The notes under the pieces are model-generated. The model was not told where the DNA came from. It did not search any database and was given only the letters and a program-made list of their open reading frames with translations. Made by a program: the position numbers and the translations under genes. Shown piece by piece: positions 42,284-52,347 of a stretch of DNA of 64,000 nt (position 1 is its first letter; the number at the start of each line of letters is the position of its first letter). This DNA is from Streptomyces cyanogenus (lineage in GTDB: Bacteria; Actinomycetota; Actinomycetes; Streptomycetales; Streptomycetaceae): contig NZ_CP071839.1 of the NCBI RefSeq assembly GCF_017526105.1, positions 5,223,001 to 5,287,000 of the forward strand, given 5' to 3'.

Positions 42284-43990
42284 GTGAGGACAGCGACTCT
42301 GGGGCCGGCGCAGCGCGCCGAGGCACTGGCGGCGATGGCGGAGCGCGAGCTGGACGTGCTGGTGGTCGGCGGCGGAGTGGTGGGTGCCGGCACCGCGCTG
42401 GACGCCGTCACCCGCGGCTTGTCCACCGGCCTGGTCGAGGCCCGGGACTGGGCCTCCGGCACCTCCAGCCGGTCCAGCAAACTGATCCACGGCGGTCTGC
42501 GCTATCTGGAGATGCTCGACTTCGCCCTGGTCCGCGAGGCCCTCAAGGAGCGCGGCCTGCTGCTGGAGCGCCTGGCCCCGCACCTGGTCAAGCCGGTGCC
42601 GTTCCTCTACCCGCTCCAGCACAAGGGCTGGGAGCGGGTGTACGCCGGCTCGGGCGTCGCGCTGTACGACGCGATGTCGATGGCCCGCGGCCACGGCCGG
42701 GGTCTTCCGGTGCACCGCCACCTGACCCGCCGTCACGCCCTGCGCGTGGCTCCCTGCCTGAAGAAGGACGCCCTGGTCGGCGCCCTGCAGTACTACGACG
42801 CCCAGATGGACGACGCCCGCTTCGTGGCCACCCTGGTGCGCACGGCGGCGTCCTACGGCGCCAAGGTGGCCAACCGCGCGCGCGTGACCGGGTTCCTGCG
42901 CGAGGGTGAGCGGGTCGTCGGCGCCCGGGTGCAGGACGTGGAGGCCGGCGGGGAGTACGAGATCCGCGCCCGGCAGGTCGTCAACGCCACCGGCGTGTGG
43001 ACCGACGACACGCAGGCCCTGGTGGGCGAGCGCGGGCAGTTCCACGTCCGCGCCTCCAAGGGCATCCACCTGGTCGTGCCCAAGGACCGCATCCACTCCA
43101 CCACCGGCCTGATCCTGCGCACCGAGAAGTCCGTTCTCTTCGTCATCCCCTGGGGCCGGCACTGGATCGTCGGCACCACCGACACCGAATGGGACCTGGA
43201 CAAGGCCCACCCGGCCGCGTCCAGCGCCGACATCGACTACCTGCTGGAGCACGTCAACTCGGTGCTCGCCGTGCCGCTCGGCCGCGACGACGTCGAGGGT
43301 GTGTACGCGGGGCTGCGCCCGCTGCTGGCCGGCGAGTCCGACGCCACCAGCAAGCTGTCCCGCGAGCACACGGTCGCCCATCCGGTGCCGGGGCTCGTGG
43401 TGGTGGCGGGCGGCAAGTACACGACGTACCGGGTGATGGCCAAGGACGCCGTCGACGAGGCCGTGCACGCGCTCGACATGCGCGTGGCCGACTGTGTCAC
43501 GGAGGAGACCCCGCTGATAGGCGCGGAGGGCTACCAGGCGCTGTGGAACGCGCGAGCGCGGATCGCCGCGCGCACCGGACTGCACGTGGTCCGCGTGGAG
43601 CACCTGCTGAACCGTTACGGCTCCCTGACCGAGGAACTCCTGGACCTCGTCGCCGCCGACCCCTCCCTCGGCGAGCCGCTGCACGCCGCCGACGACTATC
43701 TGCGCGCGGAGGTGGTGTACGCCGCCTCGCACGAGGGCGCCCGGCACCTGGACGACGTCCTCACCCGCCGCACCCGCATCTCCATCGAGACCTTCGACCG
43801 CGGCACCCGCAGCGCCCGCGAGGCGGCCGAGCTGATGGCGCCGGTCCTCGGCTGGGACAAGGGCCAGATCGAGCGCGAGGTCGAGCACTACGAGAAGCGG
43901 GTGGAGGCCGAGCGCGAGTCCCAGCTGCAGCCGGACGACCTGACGGCGGACGCGGCCAGGCTGGGAGCCCCGGACATCGTCCCGCTGTAA
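42284..43990 (+). CDS. glpD: Aerobic glycerol-3-phosphate dehydrogenase (FAD)
   Basis: GlpD oxidises sn-glycerol-3-phosphate to dihydroxyacetone phosphate at the membrane and passes electrons to quinone. The 568-residue flavoprotein has the FAD motif LVVGGGVVGAGTALDAVTRG, then SSRSSKLIHGGLRYLE, VNATGVWTD and FVIPWGRHWIVGTTDTEWD. A helical C-terminal domain follows. The GTG at 42284 is chosen because GGGAGG at 42273-42278 precedes it. The upstream inverted repeat and hexamers suggest polyol-responsive repression. It is convergent with a serine hydrolase gene. Confidence 0.94.
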   Translation: MRTATLGPAQRAEALAAMAERELDVLVVGGGVVGAGTALDAVTRGLSTGLVEARDWASGTSSRSSKLIHGGLRYLEMLDFALVREALKERGLLLERLAPHLVKPVPFLYPLQHKGWERVYAGSGVALYDAMSMARGHGRGLPVHRHLTRRHALRVAPCLKKDALVGALQYYDAQMDDARFVATLVRTAASYGAKVANRARVTGFLREGERVVGARVQDVEAGGEYEIRARQVVNATGVWTDDTQALVGERGQFHVRASKGIHLVVPKDRIHSTTGLILRTEKSVLFVIPWGRHWIVGTTDTEWDLDKAHPAASSADIDYLLEHVNSVLAVPLGRDDVEGVYAGLRPLLAGESDATSKLSREHTVAHPVPGLVVVAGGKYTTYRVMAKDAVDEAVHALDMRVADCVTEETPLIGAEGYQALWNARARIAARTGLHVVRVEHLLNRYGSLTEELLDLVAADPSLGEPLHAADDYLRAEVVYAASHEGARHLDDVLTRRTRISIETFDRGTRSAREAAELMAPVLGWDKGQIEREVEHYEKRVEAERESQLQPDDLTADAARLGAPDIVPL

Positions 43991-44140
43991 CGCCCGCCTC
44001 CACTGCCGGTGGTGACCGCCGGTGCCGGGCCGGGCATGGCTCCATGTCGGCCGGCCGTGCGGGCGCGGAAGCCGGTCTCGCCCCGAGCTTCACCCGGACG
44101 AGTGACGTGGCACGGGATCTCCGCCCGGTGCCCAGCCGTT

Positions 44141-45196
44141 CTACCGGGTGCGAGGGCAGAACTCGGCGGCGAGCAGGGCCGGTTCGAGGCGGGGGTCTGC
44201 GATCGCGTCCGTGGTCACCCGGAAGGTGAGGACACGGCGGCCGTCGGCGGTGGCTGCGCTGCGCACGTAGCTCCCGGATATCCGGCCGTTGTGCCCCCAC
44301 ACGGAGGTGCCGCACGGCAGCTTCACCGGAAACAGTCCCATGCCGTACGAGCCGTGTGCGGCACGGGTGTCGAGCATCTCGCGCAGCCAGCGCGAGGGCA
44401 GCAGCCGGCCGCCGAGCAGGGCCGCGTAGAAGCGGTCGAGGTCGGCCAGCGTGGTCACCAGCTCACCCGCCGCGCCGGCCACGCGCGGGTCGAGCTCGGT
44501 GACGTCGGATCCGTCGGCCGCGTAGGCGCGGCCGTGCGGCGAGGGCAGCGACCGGCGGGACCCGGGAAAGGAGGTACCGGTCAGACCCAGCGGAGCGATG
44601 ACGCGGCGCCTGGCCTCGGCGGCGTAGGAGTGACCGGTGACCTGGCGGACGACCAGGCCGAGCAGGACGTAGTTGGTGCTGGAGTAGGAGTAGCGGCCCG
44701 GACGGGCCGGAGGGAGGGAGAGCGCGATGCGTACCGCCTGAAGCGGAGTCAGGGGCACGGTGCCTCCGGTGGCTTCGGTGAAGTCGGCCAGCCCGCTGGT
44801 GTGCGTGAGCAGGGACCGCAGGGTGATGCGCCGGCCGTCGGCGCCGCGCCCGCGGAGCAGTCCCGGCAGGTGCTGCTCCACGGTGTCGGACAGGGAGAGC
44901 CGGTGCTCCGCGGCCAGCTGGAGCACCACCGTCGCGACGAAGGTCTTGGTGATGCTGCCGGCCCGGAAGTGGTCGGCGCGGGCGATGCCCTCACCGGCGG
45001 CCGCGTAGCGCAGGCGCACCCCGTCCGTGCCGGCGTCCCGGACCAGCAGGGCCGCGGCGGGTGCGCCACCGTCGCCGGTGAAGAACGGCAGGACCGAGTC
45101 CGTGGCGGCGGCCGGGGTGGCGTCCTGGGAGGCGGCCGGGGCCAGCAGCAGCGCCAGACACACCGGTATGGACAGGACTGTCCGAAGCGTCGGCAT
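44141..45196 (-). CDS. Secreted serine hydrolase of the beta-lactamase / D-Ala-D-Ala carboxypeptidase class
   Basis: The 351-residue protein starts at an ATG seven bases after GGGAGGA and has a signal peptide (about 1-25, ending near APAAS). The serine beta-lactamase-like domain shows SITK as the SxxK nucleophile motif, YSSTN as the YxN motif and GHNG as the third (HxG) motif. All three active-site elements are present, so it is likely an active DD-peptidase or esterase. It lies next to the kinase cluster but on the opposite strand. Confidence 0.9.
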   Translation of the reverse strand: MPTLRTVLSIPVCLALLLAPAASQDATPAAATDSVLPFFTGDGGAPAAALLVRDAGTDGVRLRYAAAGEGIARADHFRAGSITKTFVATVVLQLAAEHRLSLSDTVEQHLPGLLRGRGADGRRITLRSLLTHTSGLADFTEATGGTVPLTPLQAVRIALSLPPARPGRYSYSSTNYVLLGLVVRQVTGHSYAAEARRRVIAPLGLTGTSFPGSRRSLPSPHGRAYAADGSDVTELDPRVAGAAGELVTTLADLDRFYAALLGGRLLPSRWLREMLDTRAAHGSYGMGLFPVKLPCGTSVWGHNGRISGSYVRSAATADGRRVLTFRVTTDAIADPRLEPALLAAEFCPRTR

Positions 45197-45367
45197 CCCG
45201 GTTCCTCCCTTCTTACGACCCATCATCCCGGTAAGCGGAATGCCATCTTCAGGGGGGCTCCGGAACCGCGGAGGGCCGGGCGGGGCCAGTGGCAACCCTG
45301 GGCGTCGGGCACTTGTCGGGTGAGAGACAATGGAGGCTCTGTCAGGGCGGGTTGTATGAGGGGACGC

Positions 45368-47419
45368 ATGTCGGAGGCGGAGCGGGCGGGTACATCTCGT
45401 CAGGAGACTCGTCAGGACAAGAGCGAGCGGCGTCTCCTCGCCGGGCGGTACCGGCTGGGAGACGTGCTGGGCCGGGGCGGTATGGGCACGGTCTGGCGTG
45501 CCGAGGACGAGACTCTGGGCCGGACGGTCGCCGTCAAGGAGCTGCGGTTCCCGTCGAACATCGACGAGGAGGAGAAACGGCGCCTGATCACGCGCACCCT
45601 GCGTGAGGCCAAGGCGATCGCCCGGATCCGCAACAACAGCGCGGTGACGGTCTTCGACGTGGTCGACGAGGACGACCGGCCGTGGATCGTCATGGAGCTG
45701 GTCGAGGGCAAGTCCCTGGCCGAGGTCATCCGCGAGGACGGCCTGCTGGAGCCGAGGCGCGCCGCCGAGGTGGGGCTCGCCATCCTCGACGTGCTGCGCT
45801 CGGCGCACCGGGAGGGCATCCTGCACCGGGACGTGAAGCCGTCCAACGTCCTCATCGCCGAGGACGGCCGGGTCGTGCTCACCGACTTCGGCATCGCGCA
45901 GGTCGAGGGCGACCCGTCCATCACCTCCACCGGGATGCTCGTCGGCGCCCCCTCCTACATCTCGCCGGAGCGGGCCCGCGGCCACAAGCCGGGCCCGGCG
46001 GCCGACCTCTGGTCGCTCGGCGGTCTGCTGTACGCGGCCGTCGAGGGCACGCCGCCCTACGACAAGGGATCGGCGATCGCCACGCTCACCGCGGTGATGA
46101 CCGAGCCGCTGGAGGAGCCGAAGAACGCGGGCCCGCTGCGGGACGTCATCTACGGCCTGCTGACCAAGGACCCGGCCAAGCGGCTCGACGACGCCGGGGC
46201 CCGGGCCATGCTCAACGCGGTGATACGCGCGCCCGAGCCGGAGCCGATGGACGCCACGCGGGTGGTGCCGCTGCCGGTGCAGCCCGGCGGGCCGGAGGGC
46301 AGGCGGGGCGAGGAGCCCGGGGAGAAGCTGCGCGGCGCGCTGCGGTCGGTCCGCAAGGCGGCCGGGGTGGCCACCGGCGCGGCGTCGGCGCGGGCGAAGA
46401 GCAGCAACGCGCCGGCCGCCCCGGGTGCGAGCGGCACGCTGGGCGCCGGGGGCGCGGTCTCCGGTGGGACACGACCCGGTGCGCCCGGTGCGCCCGGTGG
46501 GCCGGTGGCCGGGTCCGGTGGCCGGCCCGGGGGTCCGGTGCCGGGTGGTGCGGGTGCGCAGAACTCCGGCGCGGGGAAGACGAGTTCCGGCTGGCCCGTG
46601 GTGCCGCCGCCGGACCTGGACCTGCCGCCGCGGCCGGTGCCGAGGGCGCCGCTGACCGACGTGGTGCCCAGGCGCACGCTGATCGTCATCGCCGTGATCG
46701 TCATCCTCGCGGTGCTCGGGACCGTCCTGGCCGTCGCCCTGAGCGGCGACGACGGCAAGGGCGACAAGAGCGGGGCCAAGGCCGCCACCAGCGCCAGTGC
46801 GTCCGTGAAGCGGGACAAGAAGACGGGGAGCGGCACGGACACCGCGAAGCGGACGGACGGGGCGAGTTCGGCGACCGCCGGTAGCGCGGGGCCGGACGGC
46901 GCGGCGGAGGCCGAGGCGAGCCGGTCCGCCGAAGGCTCCGACTCCGACACGTCCGGCTCCTCCGGGTCCAAGGACGGCGGGACCGCCCCGGTGGTCTCCA
47001 CCCGCAAGGGCGGCCAGGGCTACTCGATCGGGCTGCCCGAGGGGTGGAAGTTCCGGTCCACCGGGAGCACCGGCGACCGTTACACCGGGCCCGACGGGCA
47101 GAAGCTGCTCGTCGCCTGGACGGGCACGCCCAAGGGCGACCCGGTGGCGGACTGGAAGAACCAGGAGCGCTACATGGTGCGGGCCCAGTACCACCGGATC
47201 CGTATCGAGAAGGTGGACTACCGCGACTGGAACACCGCCGACTGGGAGTTCACGTACGTCGACGGGGGCACCGGCTACCGCACGATCGACCGGGGTTTCG
47301 TGGTGAACGACCACCTCGGTTACGCGCTGATGTACACCGCGAAGGACGCCGACTGGCACGGCGATCTGCGCAAGGACACGTGGAAGACGTTGACGAAGTC
47401 CTTCGCGCCCAAGTCGTAG
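45368..47419 (+). CDS. Transmembrane Ser/Thr protein kinase 1
   Basis: The 683-residue protein has an active-looking kinase domain (about 25-290): P-loop GRGGMG (35-40), Lys57 in VAVK, HRD with Asp155, DFG at 173-175 and SPE at 199-201. A long Gly/Ala/Pro linker follows, then one helix (~437-458, LIVIAVIVILAVLG). The outer domain starts GYSIGLPEGWKF and contains WEFTY. That domain recurs in the next four proteins. I chose the ATG at 45368 because GAGGGG lies five bases upstream; an ATG at 45356 is possible. No PASTA repeats are present. The stimulus and targets are unknown. Confidence 0.92.
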   Translation: MSEAERAGTSRQETRQDKSERRLLAGRYRLGDVLGRGGMGTVWRAEDETLGRTVAVKELRFPSNIDEEEKRRLITRTLREAKAIARIRNNSAVTVFDVVDEDDRPWIVMELVEGKSLAEVIREDGLLEPRRAAEVGLAILDVLRSAHREGILHRDVKPSNVLIAEDGRVVLTDFGIAQVEGDPSITSTGMLVGAPSYISPERARGHKPGPAADLWSLGGLLYAAVEGTPPYDKGSAIATLTAVMTEPLEEPKNAGPLRDVIYGLLTKDPAKRLDDAGARAMLNAVIRAPEPEPMDATRVVPLPVQPGGPEGRRGEEPGEKLRGALRSVRKAAGVATGAASARAKSSNAPAAPGASGTLGAGGAVSGGTRPGAPGAPGGPVAGSGGRPGGPVPGGAGAQNSGAGKTSSGWPVVPPPDLDLPPRPVPRAPLTDVVPRRTLIVIAVIVILAVLGTVLAVALSGDDGKGDKSGAKAATSASASVKRDKKTGSGTDTAKRTDGASSATAGSAGPDGAAEAEASRSAEGSDSDTSGSSGSKDGGTAPVVSTRKGGQGYSIGLPEGWKFRSTGSTGDRYTGPDGQKLLVAWTGTPKGDPVADWKNQERYMVRAQYHRIRIEKVDYRDWNTADWEFTYVDGGTGYRTIDRGFVVNDHLGYALMYTAKDADWHGDLRKDTWKTLTKSFAPKS

Positions 47420-47582
47420 GCGTACGGAGCCGGTTTGGTGCGTGAGAATCCGTCATCCTCTCAATGCGGGTTGCCTGCGGCACGTATCGTGAAGGATCGC
47501 GGACCGTACGCAGCCGCATGCGTGTGCGAAACGGACCGTGAGGCGATCGGAGATGACCAACCGGGCGGCCGGGGGAGGCACA

Positions 47583-50162
47583 GTGGACGACTACGCGGGT
47601 CGGGTGCTCGCCGACCGCTACCGCCTGCCACTGCCGCCGTCCGACGAGTACGAGCTCACCGAGACCCGCGCCTTCGACACCTACAGCGGTCAGGAAGTCC
47701 TCGTCCGGCAGGTGCCGTTGCCGGAGGTCGTCGAGGCCGAGGTGCTCGACGCGGAGGGGCTGCCCGAGGGGTTCACCGCACGGCAGCGCGGCCGCCGGGC
47801 GCCCGAGGCCAGGAGCGCCACCCGGCAGCCGGCCGATCCGGCGGTGCGGCGCGCCGTCGAGGCCGCGCAGGCCGCGGCCGGCATCCCCGACCACCCGCGT
47901 CTGGACCAGGTCTTCGACGTGTTCGCCGAGGGCGGGTCGCTGTGGATCGTCAGCGAACTGGTGGCCGCGCGACCGCTGGCGGCACTGCTCGCCCAGCAGC
48001 CGCTGTCGCCGTACCGGGCGGCCGAGGTCGCCTCCGATGTGCTCATGGCGCTCCGGGTGCTGCACGCCCACGGCTGGGTGCACCGCAACATCACCGCCCG
48101 CACCGTCCTGGTCTGCGACGACGGCCGCGTGATGCTCACCGGTCTGGCGGCCGGCGCGGCGGAGGAAGCGCTGTGCGGGTACGACCCGGTGCCGGCGCCG
48201 GACGAGGGCGTGGCGGAGGGGTTCGGCGGTGAGCCGGCCCCCGCCGACGACCCCCTGGGCTTCGGCCCCGGCACGGCAGCCACCGGGGTGCCCGGCGACC
48301 CGGCCGCGGACCTCGACCCCGAGGCCGCCCGGCGGGCCGCCATCCAGGCGCGGGCGGCCGGCGGGCTCCCGGTCCCGGACGCGCACGGGGTGTCCGGTCC
48401 GGCGGCGCAGCCGGCCCTGGAGAGCGGCGCCGACATACGCGCCGCCCGGGCCGGAGCCATCGCCGCGTACCGCGCGGGCGCCCGCGCGGCCTCCCGCGTG
48501 CACGAGGCCCAGCAGAGCGGGCGCGCCGCCCTGCCCGGGGCCCGTCCGTCCGTCGAGGGCGGCAGTGGCGCGGGGGCGGCGGAGGGGCCCTCGTCGTACC
48601 CGTACGCCCCGGATGCGGGCAGCGCCGTGCCGCCCGGTCGGATAGCCGACCCCTACGGGGTCCGCGGTGCCCCCTGGCACGGCGCGGCACCGCGCACCGG
48701 AGCCGGCGGCACGCCCCCGGCCCTGGGCGGCGGTGCGCGCCCGCCGGGGCTGCCCGCGGCGGATCCCCGGCCGGGACACGTCTCCGTCCCGGGCCAGGGT
48801 CACGGCCCGGGGCAGCCCCCGGGTGCCGAGCCGGCGTCCGGGGCCGGCCATCAGGGCGCCGACCCCGCCGTGCCCGCCCGGACGGGCGGCCGGTGGGACG
48901 AGCCGGGTGCCGTACGCCGCGGGCCCGGGACCGCCCTCGCCGCCGAGCGGGCGCGGCAGGTGCGGATGACCGTGGTGGGACCGGTGACCGAGCGCTGGGC
49001 GCCGGAGCAGGCCGGGCCCGTGCACGAGAACTGGCAGCTGGCGGCGCCGATCGGCCCGGCCACCGATCTGTGGGCGCTGGGCGCCCTGCTGTTCCGGGCC
49101 GTGCAGGGGCATGCGCCGTACCCGGAGGAGTCGACGGCCGAGCTGGTGCAGCTGGTGTGCTCCGAGCCGCCCGCCTTCGCCGAGGAGTGCGGTCCGCTGC
49201 GCCCGGTCGTGGAGTCGCTGCTGCGTCAGGACCCCACCGAGCGGCCGGACGTGGAGGAGCTGAGCGGCTGGCTGCGGTCGCTGGTGCGGTCCGCGCCCGA
49301 GCCGGACGCCGGTACCCGTGTCGTGCCGGTGCCGCCCGCCGACCCGAGCCGGCTGCCGATCGTGCGGCGCCGCGGCGAGCTGGTGCGCCGGCGGCGCGCC
49401 GGACTGCCCGCGGCCCATCCGCACGGCCGGCACAAGCGGGCCCGGGAGGGCGCCCGTTCACCGCGCAGCCTCGGCCGGATCCTCCTCCTGCTGATCCTGC
49501 TCCTGCTGGCCGGCGCGATCGCGTACGCGATGCTGTTCATGCCGAAGCAGGGCGCGAGCGGCGCGGCGGGCGGCGACCGTACGGGCCATGCCGGACAGGG
49601 GAGTACCGCGCCCTCGCACACCGGGCAGCCGTCCGGCGGACCGAGCGCGCCGGGCGGCGACGCCTCCGCGCCCGCGACCGAGACACAGACCGGCGGCGAC
49701 CCCTCCGTCCCCGACGGCTTCACCCTGCGCAAGGACCCGGACGGCTTCCAGGTGGCCGTCGCCGAGGGCTGGGGCCGCAGCCCCAAGAACGGCAGCGGCC
49801 AGGTGGTGTACGCGCACGGGAACTTCGAGCTGATCGTCGTACCGGGCCGGGACGGCACGTCCGGGTACGGCAGCGATCCGATGGTCTACCAGCGGGACAA
49901 GGAACGCGAACTGCAGCCGTACCGCGACTCCAGCTGGGCCACGGCCACCGGTCTGCGGACCATCGAGGTGGGCGGACGGACCATGGCCGAGGGCCAGTTC
50001 ACCTGGACCGACGGGCAGGGCCGGGACCTGTTCGTGCGGAACATGGCGCTGCTGCTGAACGGCCGTTACCACGTCGTCCAGCTGCGCGGCCCGGAAGCCG
50101 AGCGCGACGAGGTGACACGGCTGTACGAGCAGGCTACCGCGACGTATCGCTACACCGGTTGA
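47583..50162 (+). CDS. Transmembrane pseudokinase with insert in the activation segment
   Basis: The 859-residue protein aligns with its neighbours but the catalytic residues are lost. There is no Gly-rich loop; Arg42 (EVLVRQV) stands for the ATP-binding Lys; HRD is HRN (167-169); DFG is TGL (186-188). After that a Pro/Ala/Gly-rich stretch of about 280 residues precedes the restored C-lobe (WAPEQ near 470, ATDLWALGALLF). A Leu-rich helix lies at ~632-654. The outer domain (GFQVAVAEGWGRSP, then FTWTDG) resembles that of kinase 1. The GTG at 47583 (MDDYAGRVLADRYRLP) is chosen; an ATG at 47553 is an alternative. It may scaffold or regulate the adjacent kinases. Confidence 0.88.
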   Translation: MDDYAGRVLADRYRLPLPPSDEYELTETRAFDTYSGQEVLVRQVPLPEVVEAEVLDAEGLPEGFTARQRGRRAPEARSATRQPADPAVRRAVEAAQAAAGIPDHPRLDQVFDVFAEGGSLWIVSELVAARPLAALLAQQPLSPYRAAEVASDVLMALRVLHAHGWVHRNITARTVLVCDDGRVMLTGLAAGAAEEALCGYDPVPAPDEGVAEGFGGEPAPADDPLGFGPGTAATGVPGDPAADLDPEAARRAAIQARAAGGLPVPDAHGVSGPAAQPALESGADIRAARAGAIAAYRAGARAASRVHEAQQSGRAALPGARPSVEGGSGAGAAEGPSSYPYAPDAGSAVPPGRIADPYGVRGAPWHGAAPRTGAGGTPPALGGGARPPGLPAADPRPGHVSVPGQGHGPGQPPGAEPASGAGHQGADPAVPARTGGRWDEPGAVRRGPGTALAAERARQVRMTVVGPVTERWAPEQAGPVHENWQLAAPIGPATDLWALGALLFRAVQGHAPYPEESTAELVQLVCSEPPAFAEECGPLRPVVESLLRQDPTERPDVEELSGWLRSLVRSAPEPDAGTRVVPVPPADPSRLPIVRRRGELVRRRRAGLPAAHPHGRHKRAREGARSPRSLGRILLLLILLLLAGAIAYAMLFMPKQGASGAAGGDRTGHAGQGSTAPSHTGQPSGGPSAPGGDASAPATETQTGGDPSVPDGFTLRKDPDGFQVAVAEGWGRSPKNGSGQVVYAHGNFELIVVPGRDGTSGYGSDPMVYQRDKERELQPYRDSSWATATGLRTIEVGGRTMAEGQFTWTDGQGRDLFVRNMALLLNGRYHVVQLRGPEAERDEVTRLYEQATATYRYTG

Positions 50163-50315
50163 GCAGCGCGTACACGCGGTGGGACGGAGTCGTTCCGGTT
50201 CCCCTTCTCGCGCGGAAATGACCATCGTCACAGTGCGGTTTCCTTGGCACCCCGCTGGTTCCCTGCGGGCAGTACGGTCCTTAGTCTGACCCTGTCAAGA
50301 GCATTGCGGGGCAAC

Positions 50316-52238
50316 GTGAATCAGATGCAGGGCCTGCTCATAGCGGGCCGCTACCGGCTCGCCGACTCCATCGGCAGCGGCGGCATGGGCCGGGTGTGGC
50401 GCGCCCACGACGAGGTGTTGCACCGAAAGGTCGCCATCAAGGAGTTGACCGCCGCGCTCTACGTCTCCGACAGCGACCAGGCCGTCCTGCTCGCCCGGAC
50501 CCGGGCCGAGGCACGGGCCGCCGCTCGCATCAACCACTCCGCCGTCGTCACCGTGCACGACGTACTGGAACACGACGGCCGCCCGTGGATCGTGATGGAG
50601 CTGGTCGAGGGCGCCTCGCTGGCCGACGCGGTCAAGGCGCGGGGCCGGGTCGAGCCGCGGGAGACCGCGCGGATCGGGCTGTGGGTGCTGCGGGCGCTGC
50701 GCGCCGCGCACTCCGCCGGGGTGCTGCACCGGGACGTCAAGCCGGGCAACGTGCTGCTCGGCGACGACGGCCGGGTCCTGCTCACCGACTTCGGCATCGC
50801 CCAGATCGAGGGCGACACCACCATCACCCGCACCGGGGAGGTGGTCGGCTCGGTCGACTACCTGGCGCCCGAACGGGTGCGCGGCCACGATCCCGGGCCG
50901 GCCTCCGACCTGTGGGCGCTCGGCGCCACGCTGTACACGGCGGTCGAAGGGCGCTCGCCGTTCCGGCGCACCTCGCCGCTGAGCACCATGCAGGCGGTGG
51001 TCGAGGAGGACATGGACGAGCCGCGGCACGCCGGCCCGCTCGCCCCGGTCATCGCCGCGCTGCTGCGCAAGGATCCGGCCGGGCGGCCGGGCGCGGAGGA
51101 GACCGAGCAGATGCTCGCCGAGGCGGCGGAGGGCCGCCGCCCGCGCGCCGCACAGGCGTTCCTCCCGACCCAGAGCTCTGGTGTCCACACGTCCCTCGGC
51201 CGGGGCCCGGGCACGCCCGCCCCCGGCGACACCCCGGCCGCCGGCCAGGGCCGGGGCACGTCGGGCGGGGCCTACGGCGCCGGGAGCGGGATGCCGGGTG
51301 CCGGCTACGGCTCGGGCTCCTCGGGCGGGAACTACGGCTCCGGTTCCGGGACGGCGGCCGTCGAGTACGGCCCCCGCTCCGGGACTTCGGCCCCGGAACA
51401 CGGCTCGGGTGCCGCGGCCGCCGGGTACGGCGCCGGGTCCGCCGCCTCCGGCTACGGCTCCGGGGCGGCCGGTCCCGGCTACCGCGCCGGGACGGCCGGT
51501 GCCGGCGGGGGCCGTTCCGTGACCGGTCCGACGGCCGTCGCACCGGCGGACGGCGCGTCCGCGGCCCGTGGGCCGGCACGGGCCCGCCCCCGCCGCCGGC
51601 TGCGCACGCTCGCGCTGGTCGTCGCCCTCGCGGCGGTGCTCGGCGGTGCCGGCGCGGTGGTGATCCAGCAGTGGGGCGGCACGGACAGCGGGTCCCGCGG
51701 CGGTACGAGCCCGGCGCCGGCGCCCGCCGACAGCGACACGCCCGGCGCCGACGGCGCGAACCCGGCCGGCTGGACGACGTACCACGACCCGCTGGGCTTC
51801 AGCCTGTCCCTGCCCAAGGGCTGGAAGCGCAGGGTGTACAGCGACGACGGCGACCTCAAACAGATCGACTACACGCCCGACAAGGGCCTCCACTTCGTCC
51901 GCGTCGCCATCGACCGCTCATCCGACTTCGCCGACGCCCTCAGCCACCAGAAGGACCTGGAGCAGCAGCTCCACCGGCTGGTCGACTACCGGCGCGTCAC
52001 GATGGAGGAGAACCTCTACCGCGACCGCAAGGGCGCGCGCTGGGAGTACACCTGGACCGCGCTGAAGAAGGACGAGCCGTTCGTGGACGGTCCGCGCCAC
52101 GCGGTCGAGGAGACGTACTTCTCGCGCGAGGGCACCGAGTACGCGATCTACATGTCCTCGCCGGCCGGTGACTGGGCGACGACCAGCAAGCAGTTCACCT
52201 GGGTGCTGCGCAGCTGGCAGCAGCCCGACGAGGGCTGA
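50316..52238 (+). CDS. Transmembrane Ser/Thr protein kinase 3 with Tyr/Gly-rich linker
   Basis: The 640-residue protein has P-loop GSGGMG (20-25), Lys42 in VAIK, HRD with Asp140, DFG at 158-160 and APE near 184, so it should be active. The juxtamembrane linker (~325-405) is unusually rich in Gly, Ser and regularly spaced Tyr (YGSGSS, YGSGSG, GYGAGS, GYGSG). A helix follows at ~428-450, then the shared outer domain (GFSLSLPKGWKRR, WEYTW). The GTG at 50316 (MNQMQGLLIAGRY) is preferred; the ATG at 50325 is close. The gene is 153 nt after the pseudokinase. Confidence 0.91.
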   Translation: MNQMQGLLIAGRYRLADSIGSGGMGRVWRAHDEVLHRKVAIKELTAALYVSDSDQAVLLARTRAEARAAARINHSAVVTVHDVLEHDGRPWIVMELVEGASLADAVKARGRVEPRETARIGLWVLRALRAAHSAGVLHRDVKPGNVLLGDDGRVLLTDFGIAQIEGDTTITRTGEVVGSVDYLAPERVRGHDPGPASDLWALGATLYTAVEGRSPFRRTSPLSTMQAVVEEDMDEPRHAGPLAPVIAALLRKDPAGRPGAEETEQMLAEAAEGRRPRAAQAFLPTQSSGVHTSLGRGPGTPAPGDTPAAGQGRGTSGGAYGAGSGMPGAGYGSGSSGGNYGSGSGTAAVEYGPRSGTSAPEHGSGAAAAGYGAGSAASGYGSGAAGPGYRAGTAGAGGGRSVTGPTAVAPADGASAARGPARARPRRRLRTLALVVALAAVLGGAGAVVIQQWGGTDSGSRGGTSPAPAPADSDTPGADGANPAGWTTYHDPLGFSLSLPKGWKRRVYSDDGDLKQIDYTPDKGLHFVRVAIDRSSDFADALSHQKDLEQQLHRLVDYRRVTMEENLYRDRKGARWEYTWTALKKDEPFVDGPRHAVEETYFSREGTEYAIYMSSPAGDWATTSKQFTWVLRSWQQPDEG

Positions 52239-52347
52239 GCCCGCCGGGCCGGCGCGCCCGAGTCGGCCGAAAATGGCTGGCTGCGCGGTGTGTCTTGGCC
52301 GGGCGGTGCCCCGGAGGGCGGGCGTCCCGTGCGGCATGATGGGGCGC

